A stretch of 64,000 nt of DNA from Meiothermus sp. GTDB taxonomy: Bacteria > Deinococcota > Deinococci > Deinococcales > Thermaceae. Position numbers and translations under genes: made by a program. Shown here piece after piece: positions 36,665 to 45,400 of the stretch (positions are counted from its first letter, which is position 1; each line of letters begins with the position of its first letter). The notes beneath the pieces were generated by a model. That model was not told where the DNA came from. It saw only the letters and a program-made list of their open reading frames with translations, and searched no databases. The stretch lies in the NCBI RefSeq assembly GCF_026004075.1, contig NZ_BPIK01000001.1, positions 407,501 to 471,500 of the forward strand, given 5' to 3'.

Positions 36665-37863
36665 TGCAGCTCACTCACCAGAAAAGCCAGGGCCGCGTGG
36701 GCTGCCCGCTGGCGTATCATCTCGCGGCTGGCCCCCGGCAGCCGGAAATGCCGGGAGCGAACCCCCCGGGGGCCGGCCAGGCCCACAAAGAGCGTGCCCA
36801 CCGGCTGGCCCTCCAGGGGCTCGGGGCCGGCCACGCCGGTGGTGGCGAGGCCGTAGGTGGCCCCCAGCAGGCTGCGGGCTGCCACGGCCATGGCTTCGAC
36901 AAAGGCCGCCGAGACCACCCCGTGCTGGGCCGCAACCTCGAGGGGGATGGGGAGCTGGGATTTGGCGAGGGGGCTGTAGGAGACCAGGCCCCCCAGGTAG
37001 CTTCTGGAAGCGCCCGGTACCCCCGTCAGGAGCGCGCCCAGCACCCCCCCGGTCATGGACTCGAGGGTAGCCAGGGTGGCTTTCTGGTCGTCCAGTCGCT
37101 GGAGGGCCAGCGCCGGGAGGGTGTCGCCGTCCTGGCCCCAGACCGCCTCGCCCAGCAGGGGCCGGATCTGCGCGGCCAGCGCTTCGACCGGGCCGGGCTC
37201 CCCCCGCACCACCACCGCCACCCCGTCCATCTTGGCGTAGGTGCCCACCTCCACCGCCCCGTTGCGCCGGAACAGATCGCCCAGCAGCTCCACGATGCGC
37301 GACTCGCCCAGGCCAAAGGTTTTGAAGGCCACCTGCCGGTAGGGTTTTGCGGGCAGCCCCAGCCTGGGCAGCAGCTCGGCCCACATCGGGCGCCACTCGG
37401 CGGGCGGGCCGGGCAAAGCGACCAGGTCTTTGTCTCCCCGGTGCACCCACCAGCCGGGCGCGGTGCCGCGGGGGTTGGCGATCCAGGTGGCCGAAGGAAT
37501 CTTGAGGGCCTGTTTGCGGTTGGCCTCGGGCATCTTCCAGCCCCGATCCGCAAAAATGCCCTCCAGCCAGGCCAGCACCTGGGGGTCAATTTCCATGCGC
37601 TCGCCTAGGGCCGCTGCGATGGCCTCGCGGGTGATGTCGTCGGGGGTGGGGCCCAGCCCGCCCGAGAGCACCACCAGCCGGGCCTTCTGCCAGGCCTCGC
37701 GCACGGCCTCGGTCAGGGCCTCGAGGTGGTCGGCCACGCGCAGGGTGCGGCGGATCTCGAGGGCGTAGGGCTGGAGGCTCACGGCAATTTCGGCGGTGTT
37801 GGTATCCACCGTTTCGCCGTACAGCAGCTCATCCCCTACGCCGATTATTTCTGCTAAAAACAT
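36661..37863 (-). CDS. cinA: CinA-family protein (pyrophosphatase / nicotinamide-nucleotide amidase)
   Basis: CinA has an N-terminal molybdopterin-binding-like pyrophosphatase domain (AEIIGVGDELLYGETVDTN, VLSGGLGPTPDDITREAIA) and a C-terminal deamidase domain (about 245-400: ESMTGGVLGALLTGVPGASR, GVVSAAFVEAMA, GLATTGVAGP). It recycles nicotinamide mononucleotide and is co-induced with competence in some bacteria. At 400 residues it is full length. AGGAG lies five bases before the ATG. It heads the cinA-thpR-recA operon. Confidence 0.94.
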   Translation of the reverse strand: MFLAEIIGVGDELLYGETVDTNTAEIAVSLQPYALEIRRTLRVADHLEALTEAVREAWQKARLVVLSGGLGPTPDDITREAIAAALGERMEIDPQVLAWLEGIFADRGWKMPEANRKQALKIPSATWIANPRGTAPGWWVHRGDKDLVALPGPPAEWRPMWAELLPRLGLPAKPYRQVAFKTFGLGESRIVELLGDLFRRNGAVEVGTYAKMDGVAVVVRGEPGPVEALAAQIRPLLGEAVWGQDGDTLPALALQRLDDQKATLATLESMTGGVLGALLTGVPGASRSYLGGLVSYSPLAKSQLPIPLEVAAQHGVVSAAFVEAMAVAARSLLGATYGLATTGVAGPEPLEGQPVGTLFVGLAGPRGVRSRHFRLPGASREMIRQRAAHAALAFLVSELQ

Positions 37864-37952
37864 AATAGCTCCTATACATTACAACAACTTATTAAAAACG
37901 TCAAAGACCCGCACCTCTATCATACGGACTGGTCTCGAGGCCGCGGACGCTT

Positions 37953-38930
37953 TTACGGCATTGGCAGGCCCGAAACGGTGGCCGACCAGCCCTCGATGTG
38001 TACCTGGTCGCCGGGGGCCAGCTCCTTGCGCAGCAGGGCCAGGGCGATGGCCCCAAGCCGGGGCGACTCCACGGCGGTGCCCACCCGGCCGACACGCCTG
38101 CCCTCGCGGAAGATGTCGGCCCCGCTGGGGAGTTCCTTCTGACCCAGCAGGCCCATGAGCTGGTAGCGGGTGTTGCCCCGGGCCTCGAGCCGGGCCATTA
38201 TTTCCTGCCCCAGGTAGCAGCCCTTCTTGTAGCTCACCCGGCCCTCCAGCCCCGCTTCCTGGGGCAGCTCACCCAGGGCCTCGGGCAGGTCGGGGATGCC
38301 GCGCTCGACCCGCCAGATGTGCCAGGCCTGGTGCCCTACCGGGCTGGCCCCGGCCTCCAGTATCGGCTGAACCAGGGTGTGCGCCTGGCTGGAGGGGGTC
38401 AGCAGCCACAGGCCGAATTCGTCGCGCGCCATTACCCATTGCGGGGTCTTCCCCAGGCCCCAGCGCGGGGGGAGGGGGGCCAGCTTTTGCGCCACCGCCT
38501 CGGCCTCCGGGCCGTGCAAGCGCAGCAACGACCAGGGCAGCGCTTCGATCTCGACCTGGTCGAAGACAATAAACTTGCGAAAGCGCTCGGCCAGGGCCCT
38601 GGCGCTGGGGGAGCTAACCCAGAAGGAGTTGCCCAGGTTGAACACCAGGCCCAGGTGCTCGATCTGGCCTCGGGCGTTCAGAAAGAGGGTCTCGAGCCAG
38701 CTATCCGGCAACATTGCGCGGATATTGGAGGTGCACTGGTTGTGCAGGAACTCGGTGCCATCGGGCCCTCTAAGCTCCAACAGACCATGGTTGGAGAAGT
38801 CCAGCAGGGCTGCGCCTTGCTGGAGGGCCTCGAGCTCGGCCTCCACATCACCGTAGTTCCACGGGATGCGAAATTCATCCTGGTCGCGCCAGCTAACCTT
38901 CAACGATTCGTGTAAGTCTTGCAGATGCAC
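37953..38930 (-). CDS. ygfZ: YgfZ-type folate-binding protein (GcvT-like)
   Basis: The 325-residue protein has the folate-binding GcvT fold and the YgfZ signature KGCYLGQEIMARLEARGN with its conserved cysteine. YgfZ helps assemble or repair certain Fe-S clusters in a folate-dependent way. LLDFSNHGLLELRGPDGTEF matches the N-terminal part. The GTG start is six bases after TAGACT (38937-38942 on the minus strand), so the mRNA is likely leaderless. The gene stands between cinA and the surface-protein operon. Confidence 0.88.
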   Translation of the reverse strand: MHLQDLHESLKVSWRDQDEFRIPWNYGDVEAELEALQQGAALLDFSNHGLLELRGPDGTEFLHNQCTSNIRAMLPDSWLETLFLNARGQIEHLGLVFNLGNSFWVSSPSARALAERFRKFIVFDQVEIEALPWSLLRLHGPEAEAVAQKLAPLPPRWGLGKTPQWVMARDEFGLWLLTPSSQAHTLVQPILEAGASPVGHQAWHIWRVERGIPDLPEALGELPQEAGLEGRVSYKKGCYLGQEIMARLEARGNTRYQLMGLLGQKELPSGADIFREGRRVGRVGTAVESPRLGAIALALLRKELAPGDQVHIEGWSATVSGLPMP

Positions 38931-39024
38931 ATTTTTAGTCTAAGGCCAGACCCGCTTGAGTTTCTGGAAGAGGGGTCAGGTTTTGCAACGTGCCAATAAA
39001 GGGGCGTAGCTTTCTGTGGGGTGC

Positions 39025-42000
39025 TCAGTTCACCTGTACCCGGTACACGAAATACCCACCCTGACCGGGCAGCAAGGCCGGGGCGCTGCCGCCACCAGGC
39101 TGTGGGGCGGTGGGTAGGGGGCAGAGCGCGGCCAGGTTCAGGCTGAGGCTGCTGGTGCTGCCCAGGTCGGGCCGTACCACCGCACCACCTGGACAGACCA
39201 GCTCCACCTCGCCGGTGCCGCCGTAGGCGTTCTGTACCAGGGTGCTGAAGAAGGGGATGGGGTCGTAGAGCACCACGTTAAAGATGGGCTGGCTGCCGAT
39301 GTTCTGGTACTGGATGCGGTACTCCAGCACCTCGCCGGGGCGGCCCTGGGCGCTGGCGGCGAAAGCGGTGTTCTGGCTCACGTTGCGTACCTGCTTTTCC
39401 AGCCGCAGCTCCCCACCCCGTATAACAGTGGTGGTATCGGTCAGGCCCCGGGTTTCCTGGACGGCAGGGTTGTTGCCCCAGGCCAGGCCGGCGCTGAGGC
39501 TGGCGATATCCACCTGGCCGGCGCTCACCCCTGCGGGCACCAGTACCTGCACCTCGAGGGCACAGGCCGCCAGGCTGCCGTCCGGCTCCCGCGGCCAGCC
39601 AGAACCCACGCTAAAGCTCTGCGGCAGCCCCTGGAAGCCCTCGCCAGCGTCGTCGAAGTCGCCGTCGCAGTTCACATCGCGGCGGAGCTGGTAGCCGAAC
39701 TGCGGGGTGTTGGCCAGGGCCAGACCAACCGTGCCCAGGGTGCCGGGCTTGAACTGGTGCAGGTAGCGCCCCACCCCGGGGCTGGTGGCCTGGCCCGACT
39801 GGTCGGGCCGGAAGAGCGAGTTGCGCACCACCCCAAAGTTGTGGGTAAGAATCGAGCCGGCCAGGCTGCTGGCCGAACCCAGGCTGACCACGGCGCCTGT
39901 GGAGGTGGGGCCTGTGGCATCGGCCCAGCTTCCCACCAGGGTGGCGGTGCTCCCGTTGTTCCAGCCGGTGGCCGGGCGCAGGGGGTGGGTAAGACTGACG
40001 CTGCCCCAGCCCGCGGGTACATACAGGGAATAAAACCCGCTGCCGTCGGTGCTGGCGCTGCGACTGGAAACGCCATCGCTGGCCGTGACCGTTGCACCGC
40101 CCACGCCGCGCTCCTGGCCGTCCTGCAGGGCGTTGTTGGCCGAGCCGCCGCCCTCGCCATCGTCGTAGAAGACCCGGCCCTCTACCTGTGCGCCGTGGAA
40201 GAGGCCGAAGTCCTGGTTCAGCAGGTTGCTGGCGGCCACGGTGATGGCCCGGCTTCCACCGGTTGGGCTAATAAAAAGCCAGCCAGCGGGGGGGGTTGGG
40301 GTGGTGTCGGCGGTGCTGTTGTTGTTGTCCAGCACCAGGCTGTAGCTGCCGGGGGCCACCCCGCTAAAGCTGTAGGCGCCGGTTCCGGGGCTCACGGTCT
40401 GGACGGCCAGAACCGTGCTGCCCAGCACCAGCTTGACGTAGACCGTCGTCCCGCTGCTCCAGTCCTCGCTGTTCCTGGCCCCGTTGGGCTCCTGGTCGTG
40501 GTAGACCTGGCCGCTCACGTTGACGCCTATCACGTTCAGCGTTGCGCTGGCCGGGCTCTGGTTGCTGCCGTGGTTGGTCTGGAGGGCGCCAGCGGCCAGG
40601 GTGTTGGTGTAGCTGCCCGGTGTGCTGGCGGTGACGCTCGCGCTTACAGTGCAGCTCCCGTTGGCCGGTATCTGGGCCCCGGCGGCCAGGGTTACGCTGC
40701 TGTTACCGGGGGTGGCGCTCACGCTGCCGCCGGTGCAGGTGGTGCTGGCGTTGGCCGGGCTGGCTACCACCACCCCAGCGGGCAGGTTATCCACCAGGGC
40801 CGCGCTCAGGGTGGCGGGGGTGGGGTTGGGGTTGGTAAGGGTGATGCTGAGGGTGCTGGTGCCGCCCGTAGGGATGCTGGCCGGGGAGAAGGCTTTGCTA
40901 AGGGAAGGCGGGCTGGAAACCTGGCTATTGGCCGAGACCTCGGCCGTCTGGCTGAAGCTGGTGCCCAGGGTCTGGCTGTTGTAGTTGATCTGGGCGGTGT
41001 TGATGATGGTTTGCCCGCCGGCGCTGGGCAGCACCTGTACCCGGAAGCGTACGCTGGCACCCTGACTCGGCAGGATGAGCCCGCCGCTCGAGGCGTTGGC
41101 CCCGGTGCCCAGGCGGAAAACCACCCGGTTGTTGGCGCTATCAAACTCGGCGATGTCGTCGCCGGCGGCATCGGTAAAGGTGCCGGTGGGGGCACCGACG
41201 GCGTTGGTGAGCACCTGCAAACTCCCCGGCACGTACTGGGTGCCGGCAGGGATGGGGTCGCGCACGACCACATTGGTGGCCCCATCCCCCCCAGTGTTGG
41301 AAAAACTCAGGGTGTACTCGAGGATATCGCCCGGCAGCAGGTTTCCCCCGTTGATGTCCTGTCCGGTTTTCGTGAAGGTAGTAGTAAGGTCGGGCACGAA
41401 CACGTTGACGGCGAAGCTCAGCACCCCTGGTAGGTAAGCGTCCCCGGTGCTAACAAAACTTACGGTGGCAGAGGTTTGGTTGTTGCCGAGCAGCCCTGTG
41501 CTCTGAGTCCGATCCAGGTCGAAGCCGAGCTGGTCAATGTAGTTGGGGTTTTTCCCGCTAGCGTGAACACCCAGATCGCTGATGGTGGAGTTGAAGAAGT
41601 TGGTTGCAGGATTGTTTGCATCGGAGACATCCGCTCCATTCAAACGCAAACGGTCGCCCGTAATACCCCGGTCGCCCTCGTAAGCCAGAGCACCCAGCCG
41701 TGTGGTCACTGTGCCGATGGCAGGGGTCAAAAAACCGGAAACGGTTATATTGACGGTAGTGGTACCGCTGATGTTTGCAAACCCGTCAAAGACATTTAGG
41801 TGGCGTAGAGGCTCGCTACTGTGTTGGTAAACCACCACCAGACCCCATCCGGCATAGCGGTCGGAGTTGTTGGGGGAGCCCTGGACGTTGGCTACCCAGT
41901 AGGTGCCTGCACCGCCAGCTTGTACGAGTGCGGTCACCTCCACGAACCCTTGGTAGCGTACTCTATTTGGCGCCACGGTGAAGGAGTCGGTCTGGCTGGC

Positions 42001-42402
42001 GGTAAGGGTGGTATAAGTGGGAAGGGCTGGGGTGCGGAAGCGCACGGTGTTGGGGCTAGGTAGGCTGGGTGCTTCGGCGCCCCAGTAAAGGCCCGCCCAG
42101 AGTATGTTTGCCCCGCTGGGCAGCGTTAGATTGGCGCTGGAGGAGTTGAAGGTGCTGGGGTCGCTGTCGGCGTCCACGTAAATCATGGTGAAGTTGTTGT
42201 TGTAAAGCGATCCAGATCCATTTCGTGTGTTGACGCACTGGCTGCCGTTGGTACCGCTGGTGGAGCAGGTCATCAGGGTGTTGCCGATGAGCAGGATGTC
42301 GCCCTGGGTGTTGGTGCTGTAGCGGCTGGTAAAGTTACGCACCACCTGGGCCTGGGCCAGGCTCAGTGAAAGCATCAGGAAAAGGAGCAAAGTGCGTTTC
42401 AT
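39025..42402 (-). CDS. large secreted DUF11-type surface protein, 1125 aa
   Basis: The protein has a signal peptide (KRTLLLFLMLSLSLAQAQ). An N-terminal beta-rich domain (about 20-330; contains ILWAGLYWGAEAP, typical of adhesin-like proteins of this kind) is followed by DUF11-like beta-sandwich domains (about 340-470, 490-620), two SdrD/Cna-B-like domains (VSGQVYHDQEPNGARN and VEGRVFYDDGEGGG starts, about 625-850), and a last DUF11-like domain (about 1000-1125; LRLEKQVRNVSQNTAF). It has no membrane anchor. It is the last gene of the operon; its ATG overlaps the stop of the barrel protein gene (ATGA) and has GGAGG upstream. Probably an outer-surface structural protein; function unknown. Confidence 0.8.
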   Translation of the reverse strand: MKRTLLLFLMLSLSLAQAQVVRNFTSRYSTNTQGDILLIGNTLMTCSTSGTNGSQCVNTRNGSGSLYNNNFTMIYVDADSDPSTFNSSSANLTLPSGANILWAGLYWGAEAPSLPSPNTVRFRTPALPTYTTLTASQTDSFTVAPNRVRYQGFVEVTALVQAGGAGTYWVANVQGSPNNSDRYAGWGLVVVYQHSSEPLRHLNVFDGFANISGTTTVNITVSGFLTPAIGTVTTRLGALAYEGDRGITGDRLRLNGADVSDANNPATNFFNSTISDLGVHASGKNPNYIDQLGFDLDRTQSTGLLGNNQTSATVSFVSTGDAYLPGVLSFAVNVFVPDLTTTFTKTGQDINGGNLLPGDILEYTLSFSNTGGDGATNVVVRDPIPAGTQYVPGSLQVLTNAVGAPTGTFTDAAGDDIAEFDSANNRVVFRLGTGANASSGGLILPSQGASVRFRVQVLPSAGGQTIINTAQINYNSQTLGTSFSQTAEVSANSQVSSPPSLSKAFSPASIPTGGTSTLSITLTNPNPTPATLSAALVDNLPAGVVVASPANASTTCTGGSVSATPGNSSVTLAAGAQIPANGSCTVSASVTASTPGSYTNTLAAGALQTNHGSNQSPASATLNVIGVNVSGQVYHDQEPNGARNSEDWSSGTTVYVKLVLGSTVLAVQTVSPGTGAYSFSGVAPGSYSLVLDNNNSTADTTPTPPAGWLFISPTGGSRAITVAASNLLNQDFGLFHGAQVEGRVFYDDGEGGGSANNALQDGQERGVGGATVTASDGVSSRSASTDGSGFYSLYVPAGWGSVSLTHPLRPATGWNNGSTATLVGSWADATGPTSTGAVVSLGSASSLAGSILTHNFGVVRNSLFRPDQSGQATSPGVGRYLHQFKPGTLGTVGLALANTPQFGYQLRRDVNCDGDFDDAGEGFQGLPQSFSVGSGWPREPDGSLAACALEVQVLVPAGVSAGQVDIASLSAGLAWGNNPAVQETRGLTDTTTVIRGGELRLEKQVRNVSQNTAFAASAQGRPGEVLEYRIQYQNIGSQPIFNVVLYDPIPFFSTLVQNAYGGTGEVELVCPGGAVVRPDLGSTSSLSLNLAALCPLPTAPQPGGGSAPALLPGQGGYFVYRVQVN

Positions 42403-45400
42403 CGGCTACCTCCCAGGAAGTCGAGGCGCAGGTAGAAGCCGGGGGCGGTGTCGGGGGTGAGGCCGGTGAAGCCGCCGAAGGTGTAGCCCGCGTTGAGCCA
42501 CAGGCCCTCTACGACCCGGAAGCTGGCCTCGAGCGAGAAAGCAGTAGCGCTGGTCTGGGTGCCCGGCTGGAACTGGTAGTAGAGAGCGGCCCCCAGGCCC
42601 AGCCAGTCGGTGAAGTAGTGGTTGCCGCCCAGGCCGAGCTGGTAGGTGTGGCCGGCGGGGTCGTCGAGCTTGAGGCGGTAGGCGCTGCTGGGGCGGAGCT
42701 GGAGGCTTGGGCTGGGGTGGTAGCTGGCGGCCAGGGCCCCCTCGAGGACAAGCTCACCCACGTTGCTCAGGCGGTGGTAGGTGAGCAGCGAGGCCTCGCG
42801 CCCGCGCAGGGCGTAGGCCAGGGTAAAGCGGCCCTCCGGGGTGGGTACCACCTGGTAGCTGGCATCCAGCGAGAGGGTCTGCTGCTCGTCGAGCTGCCCG
42901 CTGGCCCCGGCCCGCAACACCACCTTGGGCTGCCCGGCGCTCCAGGCGGTCTCGCCCCCCAGGGTGGCGGTGAAGCCCTGGGCCTGGTAGCGCAAGGCCA
43001 GGCCAAAGGCACTCTGGTCGGCGCCGGTGGCAAGGCTGCGCTCGTAGCCGGCGCTGGCGTTCAGGCTCCAGTTCTCGGACAGGGGGAGCGGGGCTTCCAG
43101 GCCAAAGCGGGCCCGGTTGCCCTCGCCCGCCGCGCCCGGCAGTTGGTAGGCCAGCGAGAGGTTGGCCCCGGCCAGTTTTTGCTTGAGGCCCACCACGCCG
43201 CTGAAGCCCAGGCCCCAGGTCTGCACCAGGTCGGCCTCGGCGGTGAGGTTGGCATCGAAGGCGTAGCTGCTGCGGAGGCGGGTGGAGGCGCTCTGGCTCA
43301 GGCTGAAGGGCTGGGCGTGGGTCAGCTCGGTGTTGAGCGGGCCGCTCCTGAAGCCCAGCCGCCCCAGGCCGGCCCAGGCCGCTTCCTCCCAGGTGTAGCC
43401 CAGCCCACCCCCCACCGAGAAGCTGGGGGAGAGGCGGCGGGTGTAGAGCAGGCCGGTGCGGTTGTTGTTGTCGGTCTGGTGCTCGAGGCTGAGGCGGTCG
43501 GCCTCGCTCAGGCTGTAGGCCACCTGGGCCTGGCCCTGCAGCCTGCCTTCGTAGGCCAGGTTGGCGTTCGACTCGAGGGGGCCGTTTTTGCCAGAGACCT
43601 CGAGGCCGTAGCGCTCGGCGCTGCCCCGGCTGTAGCTCACTTTTACGCCAAAACCGGGTAGCTGGTAGGCGGCCTCGGCCCCGTAGCGCCAGCCCTGGGT
43701 GGGCAGGTAGGCCGCCCCCAGGCCAAGGCTAAAGTCGCCGGCTTTCCAGCGAACCCCGGCCCCGTAACCCAGTGCGCGGTGGCCGCCCTGGGGGGCGTAG
43801 GTGACCTCGAGCAGAACCGGCTGGAAGTCGGGGTCGCTGGGCCAGAGCGGACGGCTCAGGGTGAGGAAGCCGGTATCGGCGTCCAGCACGTAGTCTTTGA
43901 GGCGCTCGAGGCGGCTCTGGCTGGAACCTATCCAGAGCACCACCTGCTCGCTGCCGGGCTCGGCCGGGCTGGACAGCCGGTAGTAGCGGGTGCCATCGGG
44001 TACGATGCGCTCGCTGCGGCTGCCGGCGGGCAGATACCCCACGAAGCCCTGCAGGGCCAGCTCGCCACCCGGTGCACCGGCGGAGCCCGTCCCGAGAGGG
44101 GATTGTCCGCCCGGTGCACTGGCGGAGCCAGTCCCGAGAGGGGATCGTCCGCGGGTTTCCAGGCGCAGAGCGGTGCCCTGGGGCAGCCCGTCCAGGCCAA
44201 ACACCCCCAGCTTGTCGGCATAGTAGCCCAGGCTGAAGGCCTCCTGGTCGTAGCGCAGAGCAAAAGGCTCGTCCGAGCGCAGGGGCAGGCTGGCCTCCTG
44301 GCCGCTGCCGGTGAGGGGGAAGCGCCCGGTGGGGTCGGGCTGGTCGCGCAGGCCGGTTTGCAGCCGGGGCTGGCCCGCCTCAAAGCGCAGCGAGCCGTCC
44401 AGCGCGCCTTGCAGGAGGCCTGGGCCCAGGGGGCTTTCCAGATAGCCCCGGCCCAGTCCGAACACCTCAAGGCTATCCCCAAGGCGCACCCCCAGGCTCC
44501 CCTGAAGCTGCCACAGGGTGTTCTGGCGGCCCAGCACGAAGAACTCGGCCTGTTCTTGCAGCTCCCCGGTCGCCAGCCGCAGGCGCAGGGTGGTGGGGGT
44601 GGCGGTGGGCTTCAGGCGCAGCCGGGCCACCCCGTCCTTTAGCAGCACCTGGTACCCCGAGAGCAGCGGGAAGGCGTCCTCCTCCAGGGGCTCCTGGGAG
44701 GCTTCCACGTTGAGGGGGCCGAAGCCCGAGGCCAGGCCCAGCGCGTCCACGGCCCGCACCTCCAGCTCCAGCGGGGTGCGGCCATCGGCCAGCAGGCGCA
44801 GGGGGCGCACCTCCAGCCGCACGGGGCTACCGGCCAGGAAGACCTCTACCCGATCCGAGCCCAGAGGGGTTTGTACCTCGATCAGGTTGCGGCCCGGCTG
44901 AAGCGGCAGGCCGTAGTACTCCAGGCGCTGGAGGCCGAGGGCGCTGTCGTAGGTGGCCTGGCCCAGGAACTTAGAGTCTATGGGGGTTCCGTTCACGCTC
45001 AGGCGGGTCTCGAGGCCGTTGGGGGTTTGCAGCACCACCCGGGCTTTATCGCTGCGGAACACGCTGCCGGGCAGGGGCTCCTGGATGAAGCCGTCGCGGG
45101 TTTTAACCACGATGGGCTGGGCTTTTTCCAGGTCGGCCAGGCGCTGCTGGCCCTGCAGGTAGACCTCCCGGTCGCCTACCTGCGCGGTCAGGGTGGCTTC
45201 GGGTATGGGGCCCAGGGCCTCGCGGTGGCGGAGCTGGTAGGTGAGCTGGCCCTGGCGCTGGTAGGGCAGCTCGAAGTAGAGGCGGCCCTTCTCGTCCTGG
45301 CGGGGGTCGGGGATGGGGCGGCCGTCCAGCCGGGCCGAACCGGGCTCATAGGCGCTCTGGGCGGGGGGCTGGTGGGTGAGCAGCAGGCGCTCGAAGGGGG

